A DNA stretch of 10,698 nt, from positions 1 through 10,698 of the forward strand of contig JABMNB010000050.1 of NCBI GenBank assembly GCA_013205335.1. The letters are read 5' to 3'. A model generated the notes under the pieces. That model worked only from the letters and a program-made list of their open reading frames with translations, searched no databases and was not told the DNA's origin. This stretch comes from Rhodospirillales bacterium (GTDB taxonomy: Bacteria > Pseudomonadota > Alphaproteobacteria > Reyranellales > Reyranellaceae). Of this stretch, positions 1 through 5,805 are shown one piece after another; position 1 is the first letter of the stretch, and the number at the start of each line of letters is the position of its first letter. A program made the position numbers and the translations under genes.

Positions 1-1001
1 CGCCTGAAGGATGCCCGGGCGGCGCGGCGGGTTCTGGCGATTGCGCTGGTGCTGGAAGGGTCTGACCGGACACACGCGGCCAAGGCTTGTGGCATGGACC
101 GGCAGACCCTGCGGGACTGGGTGCACCGCTACAACGGCGAGGGGATCGTGGGTCTGTCCAACCGCAAGCCGGAAGGCCGCAAGGCGCGGCTCGGCCCGGA
201 GCAGAAGGCGAAGATCGCCGGGCTGGTCGAGGCCGGCCCCGATCCGGACAAGGACGGCGTCGTGCGCTGGCGGCGCATCGATCTCAAGAACAAGATCGAG
301 GCCCTGTTCGGCGTCACGATGCACGAGCGCACGGTCGGCAAGCTGCTGGCGGAGCTGGGCTATGTACGCCTGTCGACCCGGCCGCAGCACCCCGAGTCCG
401 ATCCCGCGGCGCAGGAGGCTTTTAAAAAACTTTCGCCCGGACGGTCGGTGAGAGCCTACCGGCGAGCGCACACGGCAAGCCGCTTGAAATCTGGTTCCAG
501 GACGAAGCTCGCGTCGGCCAGCAAGGCACGCTGACCCGGGTCTGGGCGAAGAAGGGCTCGCGGCCGCGCGCGCCGCGCGACCGGCGCTATGACTGGGCCT
601 ACATCTTCGGGGCCGCCTGTCCGGCGCGCGGGGCCTGCGCCGCCCTGGTGCTGCCGCGCGCCGACACCCATGCCTTCAACCTGCACCTCGCCGAAATCAG
701 CAAAGCCGTGGCCGAGGGCGCTCACGCCGTCGTCATCCTCGACGGCGCCGGCTACCACGGCGCGCGACAACTCGAGCTTCCTGCAAACCTCACCCTGATC
801 CGCCTGCCTCCCTACGCACCCGAACTCAACTCGGCCGAGAACATCTGGGAGTACCTGCGCAAGAACAAGCTCGCCAACAGCATCTTCGAAACCTACGACG
901 ACATCGTCGAGGCCTGCTGCAACGCGTGGAGCTTCTTCGCCAACGACCCAGCCGCCGTCGCCTCGATCACAAACCGAAACTGGGCCAAGGTCAGTGCTTA
1001 G
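1..1001 (+). CDS. IS630-family transposase, 5'-partial, in two frames joined by a -1 frameshift at an A6 tract
   Basis: DDE-type transposase that cuts and joins the IS ends. The first frame runs from the window edge to about 429 and reads as a helix-turn-helix DNA-binding domain (AKACGMDRQTLRDWVHRYN, about 88-144). The second frame, one base back, runs to the stop at 999-1001. It holds the catalytic triad: Asp in WFQDEARVGQQG (codon 501-503), Asp in VVILDGAGYHG (741-743) and Glu in LNSAENIWEYLRKNK (837-839). If the ribosome slips from AAA at 427-429 to AAA at 426-428, the join reads AFKKTFARTV and gives 333 residues in the window, close to the 340-360 usual for the family. The first frame alone runs on to a stop at 532-534 and would lack the whole catalytic domain. 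Programmed slippage is plausible, but a decayed copy or a sequencing error in the homopolymer cannot be excluded. Confidence 0.85.
420..432 (+). other. Candidate slippery site (T4 then A6) linking the two transposase frames
   Basis: The run TTTTAAAAAACTTT lies exactly where the transposase reading frame must change by -1. In the upstream frame the codons are TTT-AAA-AAA-CTT. After slippage of Lys-tRNA, or a transcript with altered A number, reading continues ACT-TTC-GCC and keeps family-like sequence. Homopolymer slippage, ribosomal or transcriptional, is an established way for some IS families, including IS630 members, to make a full-length transposase. No obvious downstream stimulatory stem-loop was identified by eye. 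Confidence 0.5.
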
Positions 1002-1011
1002 GGCCGTTGGT

Positions 1012-1249
1012 ATGATCGCCAAGAAGAAGAAGGGCCAGCCAGTCGTCTCGGAGGCGCCGCAGCAGGAAGAAGAGAAGGTCGTCGATCTCATGGAGGCGCT
1101 GAAGAAGAGCCTCAAGGGCAGCGGCGGCCCGTCGCGCGAGAAAGCCCGATCGCTTCCTCGAAGCGCATGGGCGGAGCAAGGCCAAGCCCAAGGCGAAAGC
1201 GAAGTCCAAGACCCGTCGCAAGACCACGTCACGCAAGCGCGCGGCGTAA
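1012..1249 (+). pseudogene. ku: 3' remnant of a ku (non-homologous end-joining) gene cut off by the IS630 element
   Basis: Starting right at the IS boundary, the frame reads IAKKKKGQPVV, then an acidic linker, then VVDLMEALKKSLKG. This resembles the C-terminal part of bacterial Ku (typical form NVVxLMxALxxSL, followed by a Lys/Arg/Ala-rich tail). Around 1138-1144 the frame breaks. Removing one A from GAGAAAG restores a lysine-rich tail (KPDRFLEAHGRSKAKPKAKA, then a tail ending SRKRAA) that ends at the TAA at 1247-1249. Bacterial Ku is a homodimer that binds DNA ends and recruits LigD. The core ring domain would lie upstream of the IS, outside the window. Two lesions, IS separation and a 1-base shift, suggest a dead gene. 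The assignment rests on the C-terminal motif alone, so it is likely but not certain. An ATG at 1012-1014 is part of the remnant and is not a convincing start. Confidence 0.6.
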
Positions 1250-1395
1250 CACCTTTTTGTTTAGATCGCCCCGCTCCCTCGGGAGCGACATGCAGCGGCG
1301 GTCTATGGGCAATAGTGTGGATTAGTCGATGCTTCGAGGCGGCGGCGTTAGAGTGTATTCGCTCCGCTTCTCAGCGGTAGCCCGAACGGCATTCT

Positions 1396-2022
1396 CTAGG
1401 AGTCCGGGGGCGAAACTAGGCCAGCAACGAAAACGTTCGCCACGCCGCCTAGGTCCGCAGCTCTGAGAATACACCCCACGACCGTGCCGTCTTTCAATGT
1501 GATCAGGTGCACCTTGAGGAGATCATTGATGGCCTCCGCGTTACCTTTGATTTCCTCATAGGTGAATGGCCGGATCGATTCGCCTGACCATTTCCGGGCT
1601 AACGTCCCCATGTGCAGAATGTCGCCGAGTTTCCCGTAGAAGCTGGTCATCGCTTCCTTTGAGAGCGCGTTCGGCACGGTCGCGAAGTGTCCGTGTCCCT
1701 CTGTCTTGATGTAAGTGTGTGCGCGCGGAAAGAAAGCCGGATGGAGTCTACCAAGCGCCTTCATGATTTCTGCAGCTTGCCATTTTTTCTCCTTGAGCCA
1801 CTCGGTATCCAACGATCCGATATCGCCATGGGCCACCAAAGAGCCAAGCGCGACGATCTCACAGAGCATCCGGAATTGAAGCGCGCAAAACTCAGTAGCG
1901 TACTTTGGAGAGAGCTCTTTCCAGTGGGCGACAGCGTGGATGACGTCGAGCCGCTCCTTAGCTTCTTCCATAAGGGAAGCATAGAGGGATAGCGCTTGCT
2001 CTACAGTAGGCGCTCCCGACAT
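1396..2022 (-). CDS. Uncharacterised 208-residue protein, low-GC orphan
   Basis: I do not recognise the family. The protein is soluble-looking and mostly helical, with no signal peptide or membrane segment. Notable stretches are IHAVAHWKELSPKYATEFCA, an acidic/Trp stretch LDTEWLKEKKWQAAEIMKAL, and a His/Gly-containing HTYIKTEGHGHFATVP; the last part is hydrophobic with Gly/Val. The start is supported by a strong ribosome-binding site, GAGGGGGAG, ending about 9 bases before the ATG. GC content (about 47-58 percent in sampled lines) is clearly below the roughly 65-70 percent of the transport genes, which with the adjacent IS suggests acquired DNA. It lies 172 bases beyond the end of the B12 operon on the same strand but probably has its own promoter. 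A 6-base inverted repeat, TCGAGC...GCTCGA (2057-2062 and 2072-2077), lies upstream and could be an operator; this is weak. Confidence 0.6.
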   Translation of the reverse strand: MSGAPTVEQALSLYASLMEEAKERLDVIHAVAHWKELSPKYATEFCALQFRMLCEIVALGSLVAHGDIGSLDTEWLKEKKWQAAEIMKALGRLHPAFFPRAHTYIKTEGHGHFATVPNALSKEAMTSFYGKLGDILHMGTLARKWSGESIRPFTYEEIKGNAEAINDLLKVHLITLKDGTVVGCILRAADLGGVANVFVAGLVSPPDS

Positions 2023-2194
2023 GGTTAAGCACTCCCCCTCAAATCCGAGCTCAAATTCGAGCGTATTTTCTGCTCGACTGACGCCGTCTCGGCATAGAAG
2101 GGGCGGTCTCGGTCGGCCGCACTCTATCAGCGAGAGAATGGCGCACTAGGTCACCGTGTAGTCCCCGAGACAAGCGCAACTGGAGTGTCGCCCT

Positions 2195-2992
2195 TCAATA
2201 ATTGTCCCGCCGCTCCCACGCCACCGGCTGCGGAACACCGTCGACCGTGACGTGGCGGAAGGTGACGCCGTAGGCGGCGTCGATCACGCCGGCCGCCAGT
2301 GCCATAGCGGGTGGACCGTCGGCGGCGACCTTATGGTTCGCCAGCACGACGATGCGGTCGGCGAAGCGGGCGGCGAGGCCAAGATCGTGTAGCACCACGA
2401 TCACGCAGGCGCCGCGAGCGGCCTCGGCCCGCAGGATACCCATGGTCTCCAGCGCATAGGCCGGGTCGAGGCTGGCGACCGGCTCATCGGCCAGAAGCAC
2501 GGCAGCCTCCGTGGCGAGCGCCCGGGCCATCATCATGCGCGCGCGCTCGCCTTGCGACAGCGTGTCGATGGGGCGCTCGGCCAGGCGCAGGCCGTCGACC
2601 CGGTGGAGCGCGCGCTGCACCGCCTCCGAATCCCTGGTGTTCGTGGGACGGCTGAGATCGGCGCCGTGCGGCAGGCGGCCGAGCGCCACCAGGTCGCGGG
2701 CGCGCAGCGGCCAGTAGGCCGAGGCGGCTTGCGGCAGGTAGGCGATGCTCCAGGCGCGGATGGCGGGCCCGAGCGAGCCCAGCGGTTGGCCGCGCAGTTC
2801 GACCTGCCCGGCCGCCGGCACATCGAGGCCCGCCAGGTGACGCAACAGGGTCGTCTTGCCCGCGCCGTTGGGTCCGACGATGGCGGTGACCTCGCCGCTT
2901 GCGAAGGCGAGGTCGATGCCGTCGAGGATCACGGCCGGGCCGCGGCGACTCACCAGACCGCGAACGGCGATGGCGGCGGCGGTCACGGTCAT
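2195..2992 (-). CDS. btuD: ABC transporter ATPase of the corrinoid uptake system (BtuD/FecE type)
   Basis: Cytoplasmic ATPase that drives import through the adjacent permease. It has 265 residues, normal for the family. Visible motifs in order are Walker A GPNGAGKT (40-47), Q-loop Gln near 88 (AYLPQAA), signature LSQGERARMMMARAL (145-159), Walker B VLLADEP (165-171) with the catalytic Glu at 170, D-loop SLDP, and switch His at 202 (LHDLGLAARFADR). All key residues are intact. The ATG overlaps the permease stop by 4 bases (ATGA), implying translational coupling. Sequence alone does not separate B12 from ferric-siderophore ATPases. The B12 call rests on the cobalamin riboswitch and BtuB-type receptor upstream on the same strand. 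It is the last gene of the operon; no clear intrinsic terminator follows. Confidence 0.85.
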   Translation of the reverse strand: MTVTAAAIAVRGLVSRRGPAVILDGIDLAFASGEVTAIVGPNGAGKTTLLRHLAGLDVPAAGQVELRGQPLGSLGPAIRAWSIAYLPQAASAYWPLRARDLVALGRLPHGADLSRPTNTRDSEAVQRALHRVDGLRLAERPIDTLSQGERARMMMARALATEAAVLLADEPVASLDPAYALETMGILRAEAARGACVIVVLHDLGLAARFADRIVVLANHKVAADGPPAMALAAGVIDAAYGVTFRHVTVDGVPQPVAWERRDNY

Positions 2993-3945
2993 GTGGCGAG
3001 CCAGGCGGCGTGGGCCTTGCGCACGGCGCGCACCAGGAACGGCGCGCCGACCAGCGAGGTGAAGACACCGAGTTGCAGTTCGGATGCCGTCGGCAGAAGG
3101 CGCACGACGATGTCGGCGCCCAGCACCAGAGCGGCGCCGACCAGCATCGAAGGCACCAGTGTTGCGCCGGGACGGAAGGCCACACGCGCCCGAACGAGAT
3201 GCGGAGCGATCAGGCCGACGAAGCCGACGACGCCGGCGACCGAGGTGGCCGCGCCCACCATCAGGCCGACGCCCAGGGTGAGACGCAGGCCGAGCGACCT
3301 GGTGTCGGCGCCCAGGCTGCGCGCCGTGTCCTCGCCCAGCGACAGGGCGTCGAGCCAGCGCCCGGCCCCCAGGACGATGGCCGCGCCCAGGATCATGAAC
3401 GGCGCGGCGATGGCGAGGTAGCGCAGGTCGCGGTCGACGATCGAGCCGGCCAGCCAGAGCGAGATCTCCTGATAGGCGAAGGGATTGGGTGACAGCGCCA
3501 GGACCAGCGAGATCAGCGCGGCGGCGATGGCATTGATCGCCACGCCCATCAGCAGCAGCGACACCGTGCCTGTCCCTGCGCGGACCGCGCCCATCAGCAA
3601 GGCGACGGCAAGGGCGGCGCCGGCGATGCCGGCCAGCGGCAGCGCCAGCACGAAGGCGGCGGCGAGGCCGCTGTAGAAGGCACAGACCGCGGCAAAGCCG
3701 GCGCAGGCCGATACGCCGATCACGCCCGGCTCGGCCAGGGGATTGCGCAGCCAGCCCTGCAGCACCGCGCCGCTGAGGCCCAGCACGCCGCCGATCAGCA
3801 TCCCCAGGGTGGCGCGCGGCACGCGCAGCTCCCAGACGATGGTCCAGCCGACCTCGGTGCCCAGCCGCCACGGCCACCAGGCCGGACCGACCGCCAGCGA
3901 CACGAGATAGAGCATCGCCACCAGCAGGAGCAGCCAGCGATTCAT
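2989..3945 (-). CDS. btuC: ABC transporter permease, FecCD/BtuC family
   Basis: Inner-membrane permease of 318 residues that should work as a homodimer with the ATPase encoded next. The sequence is a run of hydrophobic helices (about 9-10), starting with WLLLLVAMLYLVSLAVGPAW. It carries family hallmarks: ELRVPRATLGMLIGGVLGLSG followed by GWLRNPLAEPGVIGVSACAG (typical RxPR...GxxLAxSGxxxQxxxRNPLAxPxxLG), then GFVGLIAPHLVR (the ATPase-coupling region), and a terminal GVFTSLVGAPFLVRAVRK. The start ATG overlaps the binding-protein stop in ATGA, and its own stop overlaps the ATPase start the same way, so the three are a tight translational unit. The substrate is inferred as corrinoid from the riboswitch-BtuB context; an iron-siderophore system is the alternative. 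Confidence 0.87.
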   Translation of the reverse strand: MNRWLLLLVAMLYLVSLAVGPAWWPWRLGTEVGWTIVWELRVPRATLGMLIGGVLGLSGAVLQGWLRNPLAEPGVIGVSACAGFAAVCAFYSGLAAAFVLALPLAGIAGAALAVALLMGAVRAGTGTVSLLLMGVAINAIAAALISLVLALSPNPFAYQEISLWLAGSIVDRDLRYLAIAAPFMILGAAIVLGAGRWLDALSLGEDTARSLGADTRSLGLRLTLGVGLMVGAATSVAGVVGFVGLIAPHLVRARVAFRPGATLVPSMLVGAALVLGADIVVRLLPTASELQLGVFTSLVGAPFLVRAVRKAHAAWLAT

Positions 3946-4769
3946 CGCCGCGCCTCTGCCAGGAGCCGCATCACCTCGAAATTGTCCGGACCGGCGCAGA
4001 TCGAATATCTGGTCGGCACCGACGCGAGCTTCGCCTTGCCCGCGAGGGCAAGGAGCGCGTGATGGCCGACGAACTCGGTGGCGCGTGCGGGGCTGGCATT
4101 GGCGGCCCCATCGAGCACCAGCAGGTCGGGCTGGCCGGCAAGCACGGTCTCGAGCGACACGCGGCCGAAGGACCCGATGCCGAGGTCGGCGGCGAGATTG
4201 CGGAAGCCGGAGAGACGCAGCAGCTCGTCCATCAGGCTGCCCTTCCCCGACGTGCCGCGATTGGCCTCCAGATGGATAGCCGTGCCGAGGGAAGCGCCCG
4301 TCCAGGTGAGCCGGCGACGCTGCTCGCGCATGCCGGCGATCAGGGTGCGACCGGCTCCCTCGCGGCCGAGCGCGACGGCCATCTGTTCGATGACGGTCTC
4401 GGCTTCTTCGATCGAAGTGGCCCACGGCAATTCGAGGACGCGTATGTCAGCGTCGCGCAGCAGGCGCTTGAGGCGCGCGTGCGAGTCCTTGCCGAGGATG
4501 ACGAGATCGGGCCGCAAGGTCAGGATCGTTTCGACGGACTCGCGCACCGGCTCGATGGCGGCGGCGCGGTCGGCGAGTACCGAGAGGTGCGGGTCTTGCG
4601 ACAGGTAGCTCACCCCCACGAGTTGGCCGGGGGCGGCGAGGCGCAGCGCCATCTGGTCGAGGCAGAGATTGAGCGTCACGACACGCTGAGGCACCTGCGC
4701 GGCGGCAGGGAGGGCGGCGAGCAACAGCACGAGGCTCGAGATGCGCGAGAGGGTGCGACGGAGCGCCAT
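3942..4769 (-). CDS. btuF: Periplasmic substrate-binding protein, BtuF-like
   Basis: Periplasmic partner of the BtuC/BtuD importer; 275 residues. The N-terminus is a Sec signal peptide (basic LRRTLSR, hydrophobic SSLVLLLAALPAAA, likely cleaved at AAA-Q near 24/25). The mature part starts RVVTLNLCLDQMALRLA, as in class III (Peripla_BP_2) binding proteins of the B12/iron type. A middle segment SVETILTLRPDLVILGKDSH matches the family's 'exxxxLxPDLVI' region, and SFGRVSLETVLAGQPDLLVL is the equivalent strand of the second lobe. It is somewhat shorter than many iron-siderophore binding proteins but close to BtuF size. No good ribosome-binding site precedes the ATG. A 122-base inverted repeat lies just upstream, separating this gene from the hydrolase and possibly giving btuFCD separate expression. 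Confidence 0.85.
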   Translation of the reverse strand: MALRRTLSRISSLVLLLAALPAAAQVPQRVVTLNLCLDQMALRLAAPGQLVGVSYLSQDPHLSVLADRAAAIEPVRESVETILTLRPDLVILGKDSHARLKRLLRDADIRVLELPWATSIEEAETVIEQMAVALGREGAGRTLIAGMREQRRRLTWTGASLGTAIHLEANRGTSGKGSLMDELLRLSGFRNLAADLGIGSFGRVSLETVLAGQPDLLVLDGAANASPARATEFVGHHALLALAGKAKLASVPTRYSICAGPDNFEVMRLLAEARR

Positions 4770-4783
4770 CGTCAGGACCAGGC

Positions 4784-4905
4784 AACGACCTCATCCTGAG
4801 GAGCCGCGCGTAGCGCGGCGTCTCGAAGGATGGGTAAAAGATGACGTGCTCGTGCCCATCCTTCGAGACGCGCTCCTGCGGAGCGCTCCTCAGGATGAGG
4901 TCGTT
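4784..4905. repeat. 122-base inverted repeat: two 51-base hairpin units facing each other
   Basis: The left unit (4784-4834) and the reverse complement of the right unit (4855-4905) share AACGACCTCATCCTGAGGAGC, 13 variable bases, then GCGTCTCGAAGGATGGG. The spacer is 20 bases. Outer blocks are identical, but the inner 13 bases differ and each still forms its own hairpin: CGCGC-GTA-GCGCG on the left, GCTCC-GCA-GGAGC on the right (minus-strand sense). The units also contain CTCATCCTGAG. I recall similar GAGGAGC/GCGTCTCGAAGGATG elements scattered through alphaproteobacterial genomes, which would make this a REP-like intergenic repeat pair. It fills most of the 176-base gap between the hydrolase and btuF, inside the B12 operon. 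In RNA it would form a very long hairpin that could protect or attenuate the transcript. Confidence 0.85.
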
Positions 4906-4945
4906 GTTGGGGTATCTTCAGTCCAATCTGCATGATCTCAGCGCC

Positions 4946-5773
4946 CTAGGCCGCGCCTGTGACGCGCCAGTGGGCGAGGCGGCGCGTGTCGGGTGTCCAG
5001 TCGACCAGCGCAATGCTTGGCTCGGGGGAGGCATGGGAGAAGACGATCGCCCCGTCGACGGCGGCGACCGACTGGGCGGCCTCGAAGTCGAGCACGTCGC
5101 ATCCCGTCCGGTTGCAGACGAGGACCGGCCGGTCGGTTGTCGCGGAGGCCCGCTCCCATTCGCCGTTCGGCCCGTGATGGCCGGGTGCCCAGTTGGCGGA
5201 GGACAGCAGCAGGTCGACGCCTTGAGCCGCGGTTTCGTCGACGATGCGGGTCGAATACATGTCGGCACAGACGAAGAAGCCGATCCTGCCGATGCCGTCG
5301 ACCGCGAAAACCGAGGTGCGGTCGCCCGGCGTCGACCAGGATTCCGAGCCGATCCGCAGCGCGTTGATCTTGCGATGCCAGCCGGTCACCGACCCGTCCG
5401 GCGCGAACAGGACCATGCTGTTGTAAAGCGCGTCGTTTTCCGCCGCGGCCTCGGGAGTGCCGAGCACCAGCGCCGCCCCGGTCTCGCGCGCGAGCGCGCC
5501 GGCCCAGGCGAACAGCGCGGACTGCCCGCTCGCGATCCAGTCGGTGCCGATGAGATCGCGGAAGCCGTAGCCGCTCACCGCAAGCTCGGGCGTCACGACC
5601 AGTCGGGCGTCCTTCGCCGCGGCCCGCCGCACAGCCTGTTCGAGGGCACGCCGGTTCGCCGCGATCTCCCCGGGCCGGGGGGCGAGATGGAGTAAGGCAA
5701 TGGTGGTCGGCGAGGCGGCGGTTGCTTTGGTCACGGTAGCGAAAGCTACGCCACCGGCGAAGACTTGCAGCAA
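4946..5773 (-). CDS. Exported nitrilase-superfamily carbon-nitrogen hydrolase in the B12 uptake operon
   Basis: Nitrilase-superfamily enzymes hydrolyse amide or nitrile C-N bonds with a Glu-Lys-Cys triad. All three residues are present, numbered from the TTG start used here (275 residues): Glu63 in VVTPELAVSGYGF, Lys135 in GWHRKINAL and Cys169 in GFFVCADMYS. The second conserved Glu is probably Glu144. The N-terminal end is hydrophobic and ends ATAASP, as for an exported protein. No ATG or GTG lies in frame before the preceding btuB stop. The chosen TTG has a poor ribosome-binding site. Upstream in the same frame lies LRHRRNLLQVFAGG, a twin-arginine (Tat)-like pattern, so the real start may be a CTG at 5789-5791 or at 5807-5809, the latter overlapping the btuB stop as CTGA. 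The position after btuB and before btuFCD, under a cobalamin riboswitch, suggests a substrate that is a corrinoid or a bound precursor. The exact reaction is unknown. Confidence 0.82.
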   Translation of the reverse strand: MLQVFAGGVAFATVTKATAASPTTIALLHLAPRPGEIAANRRALEQAVRRAAAKDARLVVTPELAVSGYGFRDLIGTDWIASGQSALFAWAGALARETGAALVLGTPEAAAENDALYNSMVLFAPDGSVTGWHRKINALRIGSESWSTPGDRTSVFAVDGIGRIGFFVCADMYSTRIVDETAAQGVDLLLSSANWAPGHHGPNGEWERASATTDRPVLVCNRTGCDVLDFEAAQSVAAVDGAIVFSHASPEPSIALVDWTPDTRRLAHWRVTGAA

Positions 5774-5805
5774 GTTTCGCCGGTGACGCAGGGATGTCGC
5801 GCCGG

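Larger units (their letters stand above)
1..1012 (+). mobile_element. IS630-family insertion sequence, 3' part (left end outside window)
   Basis: The transposase encoded here is IS630-like (helix-turn-helix followed by a DDE domain), and only the right part of the element is in the window. The transposase stop at 999-1001 is followed by GGCCGTTGGTA and then sequence of an unrelated gene. IS630/Tc1-mariner elements insert at TA and duplicate it, so the TA at 1011-1012 is the likely right boundary. The right terminal repeat should lie within roughly 985-1010. It cannot be confirmed because the left terminal repeat is not visible. The flank on the right looks like the end of a ku gene. Confidence 0.8.

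Noticed and set aside
456..1232. Minus-strand open frame across the transposase and ku remnant
   Set aside because: It spans two unrelated plus-strand coding regions, including an IS boundary, so it cannot be a conserved gene.
1272..1287. Hairpin CGCTCC-CTCG-GGAGCG as a terminator after ku
   Set aside because: The stem is only 6 pairs and no T run follows on the plus strand. On the minus strand the A/T-rich stretch beyond it is A-rich in the transcript, so it does not fit an intrinsic terminator in either direction.
2023..2194. Gap between btuD and the 208-residue gene checked for RNA genes or terminators
   Set aside because: No tRNA-like fold, T-tracted hairpin or coding frame with a ribosome-binding site was seen; only a short 6-base inverted repeat at 2057-2077.
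2552..3492. Plus-strand open frames opposite btuC and btuD
   Set aside because: They mirror the ABC transporter genes, whose motifs are complete on the minus strand. The antisense readings are Arg/Ala-rich with no domains.
4784..4905. Inverted repeat considered as a CRISPR or IS end pair
   Set aside because: There are only two units in inverted orientation with a 20-base spacer and no internal gene, so neither an array nor a transposon fits; a REP-like hairpin pair does.
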